Positions 22,812-34,322 of a stretch of 64,000 nt of DNA are shown piece by piece (the stretch's first letter is position 1; each line of letters opens with the position of its first letter). Source of the DNA: Rheum nobile (lineage: Eukaryota > Streptophyta > Magnoliopsida > Caryophyllales > Polygonaceae). The stretch lies in the NCBI GenBank assembly GCA_027886185.1, contig WOAB01000568.1:248001-312000 (forward strand). The letters are read 5' to 3'. The notes beneath the pieces are model-generated. The model was not told the origin of the DNA, searched no databases, and saw nothing but the letters and a program-made list of their open reading frames with translations. A program made the position numbers and the translations under genes.

Positions 22812-23818
22812 CTTGGAATCCCTTGTTTGTCGCCACGTTTGTCTCATTAAAGGCTTTGGCTCTTTTAATTGACAAAAAAAACCCTTAAAGCTGCAGTTCC
22901 GACCATTAGCCAGATTCAAGTACTTGTGCATTCTCAAAAAGTGAGACTAATTGAAGATCATATACTAGAAAATCTTAACAACAAAGATTAACGGTCAACT
23001 GAAAATTAAATAGCAGTTACATAAAATGGAGGTAAGCATCGAGGTAATTAATTGCTACATATATGTGGATATGTGACTGTGAACTAAATAAAAGTTATAG
23101 GAAATCGAAAATATTGAGTTTTGATTATACCTACTTTTTTAGAAAAATAATTAAAAGATGTTTGATATGAGATTGAAAACACAATATCTAAAATTAATTT
23201 AGGATATCAAATTTATGTTTGTTGTTTTCTTTCAATTTGTAATTCTTCATTTTAGATGGTTCTTAATTAACCCGAATAATTTTTAGCACTACTAACTTAT
23301 TTTTCATTTTACCTAATCGGTATGATATGTCAAAAGATTTGGTTATAACGTCGTTATGTAAAAAAAAGAGTAAATAAAACATATCTTATAAAATCAAAGA
23401 TTAAAAAACATGATATCTAGTATGAATATTTATCAAATAAACCTAAACCCATATCAAAATTCATGAATTTTTTTAAATTAATATTTATTTGTCAACACAA
23501 TATCAAAATCAAAGTTCAATTTTGTTATTTTAATTTTCCTAATAGATTTAAAATTCAATCTAATCATAAATATCTCATTTAAATTATATATAATACATTT
23601 ACTAGGATGATTTATGTTGCTTTAATTAATAGTATTCAAATATCTAAAAAATTGAAGTAGATATTTATTGTTTGTGGAACAATATTATTTCAAAATTCAT
23701 TTAAAAAGTTTGAAGACTACGTATTATCATATCTTTTAACTAAATTTGTCACACCTTTATATTTCTAAATTTACATAGTTACTTATTTATATGATTGGTT
23801 TTAAGTCTTGAGGTCTAA
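22812..23818. other. AT-rich spacer; no gene seen
   Basis: Very AT-rich DNA without open frames of note. No repeat or terminal motif is clear enough to report. Confidence 0.5.
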
Positions 23819-24368
23819 TCTACTATCTACTATATAATACTAAAGTAAAACCTAGATAAGACTACTTGTCGTTTAGACATTGCGTTACATCATTTATTAT
23901 CACGTGTCTACTCTATATCGTGCTACATTACTAAAAAAAAAAAAAATTTATTATTATTATATAAAAATATTTTAGATATGATCCTGATTTTCTTTTCAAC
24001 ATATAGATTATTCACATTTGATCTTGATTTTCATATTATATATAATATACTAAGTATTTTTCGAATATTCTCTTTTACTTTTCCCATTTAATTAGTCACA
24101 TTTTGTTAACATTTTCTTTTAATTCGATTATTTCTAGGTATAAGATCGATTCATATTACGTATGTACGAAATCACATTGATCTTTATTGATTGATTATTT
24201 GTAGAGATTTCTTTATATTATCCTACTTATCCTAATTTTATATATTTAATGTCACTAATTAGATATATTTTTTTAAATTGTGAAATTAATATATTTTTTA
24301 ATAATTGAAAATAATATCAATATAAAATTTCATCCAAGTCCCGTGCTCGGTACGAGAACTAAGCTAGT
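23819..24368 (+). mobile_element. short non-autonomous Helitron
   Basis: It begins TCTACTATCTACTATATAA, the TC start with ACTATATAATA typical of plant Helitrons, with A before it. It ends CTAGT followed by T, about 10 bases after a hairpin (TCCCGTGC-TCG-GTACGAGA). Helitrons insert between A and T and end CTRR/CTAGT with such a hairpin, without target duplication. At 550 bp there is no RepHel coding capacity. Confidence 0.78.
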
Positions 24369-25011
24369 TTTAAAGTAAAGTTCTAATCTGTATTATTATC
24401 AACACAAAAATACTTTGAGCATTCTAATATAAATTAGTTGGCTTACTTTTAGTTGTTATACTTTCGAAAAGTAATAATAATTGTAAAAGCACTTAAAATA
24501 GCGTTCATGAAGATTGACTTTTATGTATTGGAAATAATTAAAATCAAATTATACGAGTCCACAACTAATAATCAAACAATAATCATGGGTTTGGATCCTC
24601 CGATGACATTATTTTAGGTTGGTGATTTTAGTGTCATTGATTATTTAGTGTGATTGGAGTTTGCCCGAGATTAATGGGATTCGATCGATTAGTTCATTAC
24701 AAGCTCGAGGGTGCGAAGTGCACACCCGCATGCGCGGATTTAAACACAGGGTTACAAATGTCACACTTGGCGGATTAGTACGGCGGTCCCGCTACCCAGT
24801 TAACGGGCAGGGTACGGAATCCCTAGTGGGATGCGGGGCAACGCTCCATCCCAAACGATATAAAATGTCTACAAAGTAAAGTGCACGGACCATATGGTCT
24901 CAAACGATATAAAATATTTATAGAGTGAAATACACGAACCGTATGGTTTTTTGACGCGTGAAATCATAATTGTACTGAATGTCGTTCCAAGAAAGACTAT
25001 CAAAATATAGA
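24369..25011. repeat. spacer with a 49-bp two-copy repeat (24852-24949)
   Basis: CAAACGATATAAAAT begins at 24852 and 24901. Both copies continue to a CACGxACCxTATGGT end. The preceding 200 bp (24660-24850) is less AT-rich than its surroundings, but no gene or terminal structure is evident. Confidence 0.55.
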
Positions 25012-25218
25012 GTGTGGTTCCGGTGCGGAGCACTCTTCCCGTGCGGACGTGCGGACATGCACTATAGGGCCTTATTTGTGCACTTTTGCAAAAAAATTGG
25101 AAAATGTTTGGAAAAAAATTTGAAAAAGAAAAAAAAATTAAAAAAGTGCACAAATAAGACTCAAAAGTGCATGCTCCGCACGTCCGCACGGGAAGAGTGC
25201 TCCGCATATGATCCAAAC
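25012..25218. mobile_element. 207-bp foldback MITE
   Basis: The two ends are inverted copies of about 75 bp: TGCGGAGCACTCTTCCCG, GTGCGGACGTGCGGA and CTTATTTGTGCACTTTT occur in order on the left and as complements in reverse order on the right. A short A/T-rich loop (about 25100-25145) separates them. Outer ends are GTGTGG/GTTTGG. There is no coding capacity and no clear target duplication, so the transposon superfamily is open. Confidence 0.85.
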
Positions 25219-25686
25219 TCATTAATTACAACTCAATCTTCAATTTACTCCCTTAAAATAACAATTCTGATTAGCTTCAAAGACTTGGATCATGAAGAAT
25301 GGACGACTAACCTATTTTTGGAACACATATTCCCCGTAGCAACATGAAAATTGATAATAACCTGATCTCCGATATTATAAAAAACGAAAACAAAAATCTC
25401 ATAAATCAAAGGAAGAGAAGAGAAAATAAGAACGCCCATAATGTTTTTAAAAAAATGATAGATGTATTTCCGAGGGAAATTAAAAAGAATATGAGTTATA
25501 ATAGTCAGACTACTCCAATGCTGTACAACTTGGTTGGGAGATCTAAATCATCCGATGGAAACTCGGAGAATGCCCCAAATTATTGAAATGTGATCGAGTG
25601 GCATATCAATAGGTAGATGTGGGTTGTGATGTACTGTATATAAGCAAGGAAGAATCACACCCTAATAACTTAGGTTTAGCTTACCG
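25219..25686. other. spacer; no supported gene
   Basis: A lysine- and asparagine-rich open frame at 25344-25586 reflects the A-rich composition. I see no domain or homology in it. Confidence 0.45.
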
Positions 25687-25817
25687 GCTATATTTATAAA
25701 GACTTTTTACTTTGTTAAAAAAGTTTTTTTTTCAAATTTTGAAATTTGAGAGATGTGAAAAGACGTGAAGCGGTGAAAAAATTATTTTTTGATAAAAAAA
25801 AATCTTTATAAATAGAA
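25687..25817. mobile_element. 131-bp AT-rich MITE with ~20-bp terminal inverted repeats
   Basis: The left end CTATATTTATAAAGACTTTTT is mirrored at the right as AATCTTTATAAATAG. The centre holds a small palindrome (CAAATTTTGAAATTTG). It resembles Stowaway/Tourist-sized elements; no target duplication is certain. Confidence 0.6.
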
Positions 25818-25942
25818 TGACAAATAGATCCTTAACGTTTAACGTTAATCATTGTGTGAGTCCAAATTCACTAGACTATATCCGGACATGATCAAGAGTC
25901 ATGACTCATGATCGAGTCCACATGGGAATTTGTTTTGGGTTC

Positions 25943-26239
25943 TGTGGTTGTAGGAATCTGAACCACCTTGAAGTTGAAAGACGAAACGACAAACTGTCGC
26001 AATCCAGACGAAGAGAATTTCCTTTCAGATGGTCCTGAAATCAAACAAAGAGTCAACGGGAGGGCTGGATGAAAAAAGAACGTACCCTAGAAGAAGAAGA
26101 AGCTAGGTCTTTTGTCATAATTACCTGGGCCTGATTAATAATTCCTAAGGGGCCTATCTTTTAATTAGCCCATTAATTACCTTCTCATTTAATAAAGCTA
26201 CTAGGATGAATAAATAATTACTTCAATTATTTTACCCAT
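25943..26239 (-). repeat. 3' LTR of the second Tat-like element
   Basis: It aligns with 38065-38430 (GGAATCTGAACCACCTTGAAG, CAGATGGTCCTGAAATC, AAGCTAGGTCTTTTGTCAT, AATAATTACTTCAATTATTTTACCCAT). It lacks about 70 bp that the 5' LTR has around 38190-38260. The end CCACA is at 25943. Confidence 0.88.
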
Positions 26240-26370
26240 CATTTTGCCTTTCGGGCTTCCGTGGCCAAGTTGGACTCGGGAGGTTGAAATTTCTCTTTGC
26301 GAAGGAACCGCACGGCCCGTGCAGCAAAGTGCACGGCCGTGCGTTTTCCCTTTTTACCGTATGGTTGTGT

Positions 26371-26560
26371 CATGGAGCCGATAATGGCAATACAGGGGCA
26401 ACTTGCGCCATGACCCGTTAATGATGACATTGGGTCAACATGTGCCATGAGCCGATAATGGCAATACTGGGGCAACCTGTGCCATGAGCCGATAATGGCA
26501 ATACTGGGGCAACCTGTGCCATGAGCCGATAATGGCAATACTGGGGCAACCTGTGCCATG
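26371..26560. repeat. 37-bp tandem repeat, about 5 copies
   Basis: CATGAGCCGATAATGGC units recur every 37 bp. The last three are nearly identical and the first two are diverged. They lie between the protease and 3' LTR of the Tat-like element. The period is not a multiple of three, so they are unlikely to code. Confidence 0.9.
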
Positions 26561-26589
26561 AGAGGAAGAGAGGGAAATAACTGTTGCAA

Positions 26590-27839
26590 ACAATAAATCA
26601 AACAATTCTCGAAATAATGTGTAAACAATGGCATTACAAAAAGAAAAAACACGGGGGACAAACCCCGAAGGGCCTCATTAAAACCTCTTCGCATGAAAAT
26701 CTCGTGGGAAAAAACCGTACGAAAAGAAAAAAGAGTACCCCCTACTCAGTCTCTGATAAAATAAAGAAATTCTTCAGGCTAGAACCGCTTCCAGCGTGCA
26801 GGTTTGCCTGAACCATATGGATACTGGCTTTGTCACCCTCTACGCCTAGGCAATGTCTGGCGGCTCGTTGGTCGCCCCTGACTCGAATCGTCTTCCCTTG
26901 GTGAGGGAAAACCATAAGCTAATGCAGAGTAGAACGCACGGCTCCCATCAAGTGTAACCATGGTCTCTCCAGGATCGCATTATAGGCCGAGGGAACGTTG
27001 ACCACCAAGAATTCCACCGTGATTGCCTTTCCTCCCAGAGATATTGATTCACGCAACATCTCGAGCGGCTAGACCGGGAAAGAACCCAACCCCATCAATT
27101 GAGTAGACATCGGGATGAGATTCTCCTGACTCCTACCAAGCTTCTTGAACAACTCATAGTACATGATATCTACTGAACTACCCGAATCAACAAGGACGCA
27201 ACGTACCTCAAAGGAGCCAACATCGACAGTAAGGACCAGTGGGCCGTTGTGTGGGACTTGTATTCCCTAGAGGTCAGCGTCTGAAAAATCCAGAGTGAGT
27301 TGCTCGCCCAGGTAGGCTTCTTTGCGTCGACCTCAATCGCCTTCATAACTTCCAAGGCATGACAGCTCGCCCTGTATGCATACATGATGTTGTTATTCTA
27401 CTTGCTGGCGGACTCAATCATATGAATGACTTGTTTTTTAGGCTCTTTAGCCTTTTCCACATGCTCGTGATGGTCTGCCTGTCCAATCAGGCGGTCTCCT
27501 GGTGAGGCGTTGTGGTCTTTGAACTTGTCTATGTGGCCCTGCGATGCCAGTGTCTCGAGGTGCCTCTTAAGAGCCCTGCAATCCTCAATCAGATGCCCCT
27601 TCTCGCGATGGAAGGAGCAAAAATGACTTTGGTTCCTCTTACTGGGGTCTCCACCGATGGGTGGCGAGCGAACGAAGAAGGGCTTGTCCTTAAACCGATT
27701 CAGGATCCTGTAGATTGGCTCCTTGAACACCGTGTGCACGACCTGCAATGCTGACGCATGAGGCAGCCCTCGCTCTCTATTACCCCAACACTTGGCCTTT
27801 CACGATCACCGGAAAAATCAGCTTGTTCGTGTTTTGGGG
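26590..27839 (-). pseudogene. Tat-like gag C-terminus (zinc knuckle) and aspartic protease
   Basis: This is the downstream half of the split gag. The open segment 27748-27398 carries VVHTVFKEPIYRILNRFKD and the knuckle CSFHREKGHLIEDC (near 27600), then a lysine-rich linker. Further down, the protease reads LVDSGSSVDIMYYELFKKLG (about 27200-27140), followed by a flap-side segment ending AYNAILGRPWLH (about 26990-26955). In-frame stops and shifts occur near 27390, 27260 and 27075. The active-site DSGSS triad is preserved. There is no RT after it. Confidence 0.82.
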
Positions 27840-27844
27840 GAGAA

Positions 27845-30291
27845 TGTGATACCCCGTATTTCTGTAAGGATATTTTGGAGTTCTGGGATTATTCCCGAAA
27901 GCCTGTTTGGTACATCGGATTAATTTCGGAGACAGAAAGACATTCTGTAATGTTCTCAATCTCTGTAATATTTTTCTCAGTGAAATAATATACAGTCGAC
28001 GTATTTTGGGACTTAATACTCGTTCGTGTACGATTATTTTTATCCCGGGCTAAGCCAAGCTTATCCAAAAGCTAATCGGATAAGAGTTGATTTGGCGGCG
28101 ACCGCTGCCCCGTGGCGGCGACCGCCGCAAGTCAACTCATCGGCACCTTCGTCTCGCCTTCCTCCTCGCCAGGTGGCCTAGGAAAACGGCGACCGCTGCC
28201 CAAAAACGGCGACCGCCGCTTCAGCAATCCAACCGCGGCGACCAAGGCGGCGACCGCCGCACCTGTGTAGGCGTAGCCTCGCCAGCTGCCGGCGATCGAA
28301 GCGTCGCTCCGATCTTGGCCCTCCACGTGGTTTTGCTGGCCAATCTTATCCCCTTTGATGTTGGGGCTATTTAAGGAGTGGTTTGGGAGCAGATTGGAGA
28401 ACAAAAACAAGCTCAAATCTCTCAAATTCACCTCGCCGGAAAACAAAGCTCTCGCCGGAAAGTTTAAAGCCGATTGTCGGAGCTCGTTTTGGTGTCGTTC
28501 CAGTTGCAAAGGAGAAGCTTTGGAGGCCCTTAGAAGCTTAGAATCCAAAGCAAGGCAAAGGCGAACCAAATCGATCGACATTGGTTAGATTTCAGTTCTC
28601 GTAAAAATTCCCGATGTTCGTAGCGGCGCCCGCCGTGGTGCTGCCGGCGCCCTCCGCCCTTCAGCCCTTGCCATGTGTTAGCTTTGGCTTTGGTGGTCTT
28701 CGATCGGACGTCGTTCCTTTCGATTTCTTTCGGTTCGTACTCGTCTTTGTCGAATCTAACTTAGGGTTTCTTTATGGGTCGATTCGAAGGAATCTGTGTT
28801 GCCAGATCTGTCCCTGTGTCGAGCCTGGAAACTCGTCGTTAGGCTTCGTTCAAACTCTACGGATTAAGTCAAGTGGCGGTTCGCTCTTGCTCATCGTTCC
28901 ATATTTACATTAATTATCAGTTGTTTATCTGAGTAATTAATTTGGAATGATTACTGTGTTTATCTGGAATTGGTTTTATAAACTATTTTGGAAACTGTAA
29001 TAATGATATTATAATAGGTTGTATATCTGTTAGAACAACGCTATTATTTATGTTCGCCTTGAGGGCATTTATGTGGATTTATCATGAACTATTGTTGTGC
29101 TAGAACTGTTTAGTTAGCACTAGTGGTTAGGAACGCTATGTACCTTGTGGGGGTTTAGCTATTTCTTTATAACTGGTACTTGGTGGATTTTCCCCAATAC
29201 TCTCTCTTTGGTCATGACCATACCCTTACTCAGGGTTGACGCACTTCGCTAGTGCCAAATCTTCTAAGGTTCATCCCTTCTATATCTCTTGTGGGGAGGT
29301 CTGATATCTCTTGCGGGGAGATCTGATATCTCTCGGGTGGAGATTTAAAAGCTTATAATGTAATGCTCGTTTTGGAATTTAATAAGATAAAGTGCCCGAG
29401 TGCACATAATTAATATACCTTTGGCGAGTAGTGCAGCTAAGTAAATAGTGCAACTAGGAAAGCTCGTCTCGACTTTTGATCAGAGTACGTTCTCTTTCCA
29501 ATCTGGATTCGCTGTAAGCGGTAAGGTTGGTCGTGAACCGAAACATCTAAGTCAGCTTTTAAATCACTGATGTCTGATTCTTTAAACGTTCCAGATTTAT
29601 CATATTTCCTTAAGACTCACTTCCGTTGGAGTCTTCTTTCGGGTCGATTTCTGTGAAGATTCAGTCTTCCAGAATCTTCTCTTGTGCATACCTCTTGTTG
29701 TTATTCAGTAGAAGTATGAAGGTTGATTATCGTTATCGGTTATTATTCGAGAAAAGATGAGTCTAACCTAATACAACTACTTCGAACGTTCTGCTTTGTA
29801 CCCTTGCATAGTCTATTCAGTAGACTAACCAACCGCAATTGTTCTCTGTATGGTTGGCTGGTGTCATCCGTTCAATTCGGCACATCAGATAGAGCGAAGA
29901 TATGAGGAGACTAGATTGACTATGAAGACGACGGTTATTTTTGGATGTTTTAATAATTATATTTTAATCAGGTTGAGATCCTTGGGCAGGTGATCATTAC
30001 GATCACAACCTTTTTTGTAATATTTCAAGAAAGACTTCCGCTGTAACTTATTTACTCTGTTATATATTTAAAAGACTTCCGATGTACTTTGTTTAAACTC
30101 GGTATTTGTCATATTCAGGATTGGGATGTAATCTCGGGACTCATGTTTTATATGAATAAAGTTATCATTTTGTATCATTGTATTTCATGATTTGTATTCA
30201 AACGGTAAAGCCTTGGGTGACTTTGGTGAGGAATACTGAGGTCACTGGCGGTAATACATTTCCAAATGGGTTCAGATTTGGGGGTGTTACA
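27845..30291 (+). repeat. 5' LTR of the nested chromovirus (2,447 bp)
   Basis: It begins TGTGATACCCCG and ends GGGGGTGTTACA. Within it are a GC-rich block with GGCGGCGACCGC motifs (28094-28262), a G-box CCACGTGG (28323-28330) and a TATTTAA box (28369-28375). The 3' LTR has a further GC-rich stretch that is absent here. Confidence 0.95.
28323..28377 (+). promoter_or_regulatory. LTR core promoter: G-box and TATA-like box
   Basis: CCACGTGG (bZIP/bHLH-type G-box) lies about 40 bp before CTATTTAAGG, in the same LTR position as the TATA boxes of the related LTRs. The G-box is retained at 34811-34818 in the 3' LTR, where the TATA-like box reads CAATTTAAGG. Its role is inferred from position. Confidence 0.5.
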
Positions 30292-30295
30292 GTTG

Positions 30296-30308
30296 TGGTA
30301 TCAGAGCC
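30296..30308 (+). other. primer binding site (initiator tRNA-Met) of the nested chromovirus
   Basis: TGGTATCAGAGCC starts four bases after the LTR end, a perfect match to the usual plant site. Confidence 0.93.
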
Positions 30309-30749
30309 AAAGGTTTTAAAACGGGTTGGGGTTTTATAAATCATTTTTCCCGTTTTTGAAAATGCTTTAAAAGGGCTCTGAATTTTCAAAATGAAAAGAA
30401 TTTGAAAATACCGTTCATAGTCATGTCTTCTATACAGTCTGATATAGTAAGCTTGCTTCTATGTCTAGAAAGACTAATTCCTTCTCCGTTGCCCCGTAAG
30501 ATATGGGTGCATTCTGTTCTCTTCAGAGGAACCCGGGAGAAGCCTAGGTGGTGTCGCCATACCCAATAAGGCTTGAATTCCCAGTTCTCTCGCTTTGAGT
30601 TAAGGTTGTAGAACCTAGTAACTCGGTTTGAGTTCATCAATAGAAATTACCAAGTTGATCTATTCTAAGATTTTATTACGATAAGTATACCAGAATGATA
30701 TTAATGTGATAAAATTCTTGGAGTTTGATCGGTAAACAGAAGGTAAACA

Positions 30750-32067
30750 CGAGGAACATTATCCGTACTGGTGCGGGCCGAGCAATGACCCCAGACTGAG
30801 TAGGAGGAATGTTGCAGACCCAATAGGAGAGCGTGAGTCTGTCTTCTATAATAATCCTGGAGGCAATGACCCAGCTCGGGACGACGCACCAAGGATATTT
30901 GATGTAGCGGCCGTTTCAGATATTCGAGTAATTGTCATGCAAGCGATCGCAGACGCGCTACGCCCGAATGTGCCTCAGGCACAAGGTGTGCCAGTACCTC
31001 CAGAAGTTCCTAGGTTTGAGGAACAAGAGAATCATGTACTACAGGAAGGCGTGATCAGGAATAGAGGGGAGTATGGCCGAGCACTGAAGGCTATTAACTC
31101 TATGAGGCCTGACAGCTTTGATGGAAAAGGAGAGCCAGTCAAGGTGGCTCATTGGTTTTCCCACATAGAGCGGTTATTCCGTAATGTTGAATGCACTGAA
31201 GCTGAGAAAGTGCATATAGCTTCTCTTCAGTTAAAGGAAGAAGCCAGTGAATGGTGGGAAAGCACCGGCTTAGCTGATAGCCCTGTTTTGAACTGGTCGA
31301 TGTTCAAGTCAAAAATGATTGATCGTTTCTTTTCCCGAGCTATGAGGGAAGAGAAGCACAAGGAGTTTTTATATCCGCAGACAGATGGTTTGAAGGTGAC
31401 TGAGCTTGCGACCAAGTTCAATCATTTGCTGCAGTACGCTGAACCTGAGATTTCCAGCGAGGCACAGAAGATCTGATATTTCCACGAATGGATGAATCCA
31501 GATATTAAGCCATGGATGGTGCGTCACGGTTTCTCTACCCTGGAGCAGTACGTGGATGCAGCCTACAAATTGGAAGTGACTCTGGAGGAGTCAAAGAAGA
31601 AGCGTAACAGGTAGAGACAAGTGCAGAACTAGCCGCATGCAGGTGGGTTTAAACGTCCCGCGCCACCATCTGATTTTTCCAAATCTGGCCGAGCAAGAAC
31701 GAGTATGACTCACGATGGGTCTACACAACGTTCGGGTCAGGGCAATAATCTGATCCAGTGCTACAACTGCGGTACGCACGGGCACAAGAGCAATGAATGT
31801 CTGAAGGACAAAAAGACATGCTTTGGCTGCGGAAAGGAGGGTCATATGCAGGCATTCTGTCAGCGGAGGAATGGGAAAGGAGCTGAGTCACGGAAAGGGT
31901 CTATTAATCAGAACAACCGACCCAAGTTCAGTCCGGTGGAAGCTCCTAGCCCTTCAATGCAGACAACTGCGCAGAATAAAGGGAAAGCCCCAGTGGCTTC
32001 TGGAAGTCAGAGTCAACGCCTTTACGAGATGCGTGAGGCGGAAGGACCCTATGCTCCAAATGCTTAG
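30750..32067 (+). pseudogene. chromovirus gag with two zinc knuckles, interrupted
   Basis: The open stretch from about 30750 (ATG at 30937) carries the Gag core (MRPDSFDGKGEPVKVAHWF, ASEWWESTGLAD, MIDRFFSRAMREEKHKEF). After a TGA at 31474-31476 the same frame goes on (FHEWMNPDIKPWM), has stops near 31612 and 31630, then reads two CCHC knuckles (CYNCGTHGHKSNEC from 31759; CFGCGKEGHMQAFC near 31819). It ends at TAG/TGA-type stops near 32067. Gag binds and packages element RNA; two knuckles fit the Tekay/Del type. It is broken by at least three stops. Confidence 0.88.
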
Positions 32068-32321
32068 AGTACTTTGTATCTGCATTCTACTTTTGTTGGT
32101 TTGTTGTTGATGTGGGTGCTACCCCGTCTTTCATTTTGGATGGTTGTAAGATAAGTTCTATTTGCAACTAGGTTGTGAACCTTTTGTTGTAAATATTCTT
32201 AATAATAAATATTTGGTTAGAACAAATCGTCTGTAGGAATTGTCAATTACCATCAAGGGTAAGGAATTCAAAGCGATTTGACCTAAATAACCATGGTTCC
32301 ATACGATAATTATTCTCGGTA

Positions 32322-34311
32322 TTGATTAACGGACGCGTCATAAGGCGACTTCAGTTCTTGATATTCCTGTGGTTGGAGAATTTTCGGATGTCTTTCCATA
32401 AGATATTCCTGGTTACCCCGAATCGTGATGAGGAGTTTGCCGTTGATCTCGAGCCGAGTACCGCGCCGATCTCAGAAGCACTGTATCGGATGGCTCCTGA
32501 TGAAATGCAAGAGTTGAAGACGCAACTCGAGTATCTTCTTGACAAAAGTTATATAAGGCTGAGTGCATCTCCTTGGGGAGGGTGCCCCGGTTTTATTTGT
32601 CAAAAAGAAAGATGGACCATTTCGACTTTGTTTTGACTTTCGAGAGTTGAATAAAGTCACGATCAAGAACAAATATTTGTTGCCAAGGATTGAAGATCTG
32701 TTGGATCAACTACATGGAGCAAAAGTTTTCTCCAAGATCGACCTGAGATCTGAGTATCATCAGCTCAGGATTCGTGAGGAAAATATTCCGAGGATTGCAT
32801 TTCAGACGAGAGATGGTCACTACGATTTTGTAGTCATGCCATCTGGACTTACGAATGCTCCAGCAGTTTTCATGAATCTAGTACATCGATGTTTTCACCA
32901 GTACTTGGATAAGTTCACGGTGGTCTTCATCGATGGCATTTTGATCTTTTGCCGAGCAAGGAAGATCACGGGGAACATCTTAGGATTGCTTTGTCAGTCC
33001 TTAGACCAAGTCGGCTGTACGCAAAGTGGTCTAAGTGCGACCTTTGGATCAAGGAGTGGCTTTCTTAGGCCATGTGATCAATGAGAATGGGGTTATGGTT
33101 AATCCCCAGAAGAGTGAATCAATAGTTGTTTGGAAGCAGCCTCAGAGTGTGAATGAGGTGCGCAGTTTTCTAGGGCTTGCTGGATATTATAGACGGTTCA
33201 TGGAAGAATTTTTCTAAGATCGCTCCACCTATGACCGGTCTGTTCCGCAAGGTCCACCAGAAGTTTGTCTGGAATGACAAGTGCGAGGTCAGTTTTCAAG
33301 AAGTTAAAACAGTGTATGACCTCTACAACAGTTGTGACACTAGGGTTACTTAAGAAACCCAGATGTTAGCAGAAGTCTACCACCAGGAGATTGTCCATTT
33401 ACATGGTGTTCCTAAGACCATTGTATCGGATCGAAATGACCGATTCATGTCAAGATTTTGGCAAGAACTTCACAAGGCCATGGGAACTGAATTAAGATTC
33501 AATACAACATTTCATCCTCAGACAGATGGACAGTCTGAAAGGACCATCCAGACCCTGGAGGATATGCTAAGAGCATGTGCACTCGATCGTCCGACTAGCT
33601 GGGAAGACAGCCTGAGTCTGATTGAGTTCACGTACAATAATAGCTGGCATGCTAAGATCAAGATGGCTCCGTTTGAAGCTTTGTATGGTCTCGGATGCAG
33701 ATCTCCGATTTGTTAGGATGAGAATGCCGACAAGATTCTGCTTGGACCAGAGTTGGTCGAAAGGACAGCTCTAGACATTGCTTTGATTAGACAGAGGATG
33801 TTGACCGCCCAGAGTCGACAGAGGTCTTACGCGGATCAAGAAGCGTAGAGATGTCGAGTTCAAGGTTGGTGCCAAAGTATTTGTCAAAGTATCACCATCC
33901 AAAGGTGTTTTCAGGTTTGGTAAGCGTGGGAAGCTTAACCCTCGCTATGTGGGACCATTCGAGATTCTTGATAGAGTGGGATCTCTAGCGTACCGCTTGG
34001 CATTGCCGCCATCGGTACACCCAGTGCATAATGTGTTCCACATATCCTTGTTAAGGAAATATGTACCAGATGAGTCTCATGTGCTGAGCTATGAAGACAT
34101 CGAGATTCAGGCAAATGGTACCTATGAAGAGATGCATGTGCGCATGCTAGAGCGCTGTGAGAAGCATTTGCGCACAAGATCGTACCCTTGGTACCAATTC
34201 TGTGGTCCAAGTCAGGGACTGAAGAAGTTACTTGGGAAAACGAAGCAAATATGCTCAGACGTCTTCCCAAGCTATTTGCGACCTAAGTTTCGGGGTCGAA
34301 ACTTCTTTTAA
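32322..34311 (+). pseudogene. chromovirus pol remnant: partial RT, integrase and tail, with deletions
   Basis: RT resumes around 32403 with frameshifts near 32570 and 33040. The catalytic FIDD motif reads FIDG ([10 protein letters not shown] near 32920). After the connection segment ([12 protein letters not shown] near 33160) the sequence jumps at about 33340 from early RNase H into mid-integrase (VPKTIVSDRNDRF near 33405; E in SERTIQTLE near 33535). So RNase H, the zinc finger and the first catalytic D are deleted. A stop at 33714 and frameshifts near 33840 and 34190 follow, then the tail. No active enzyme is possible. Confidence 0.92.
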
Positions 34312-34322
34312 GGGGGAGGTGA
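34309..34322 (+). other. polypurine tract of the nested chromovirus
   Basis: AAGGGGGAGGTGA directly precedes TGTGATACCCC, the start of the 3' LTR. Confidence 0.88.

Noticed and set aside
22657..22937. Overlapping minus-strand frames rich in Arg/Gly/Val
   Set aside because: They are translations of the ACCCGACCCG repeat and have no independent support.
24660..24880. Moderately GC stretch considered as organelle or RNA-gene insert
   Set aside because: No cloverleaf, rRNA-like or plastid-like sequence could be recognised.
27845..30291. Open frames inside the long LTRs repeated in both copies (for example 28614-28913)
   Set aside because: They are conserved only because the LTRs are duplicates; they have no domain and end differently in the two LTRs.
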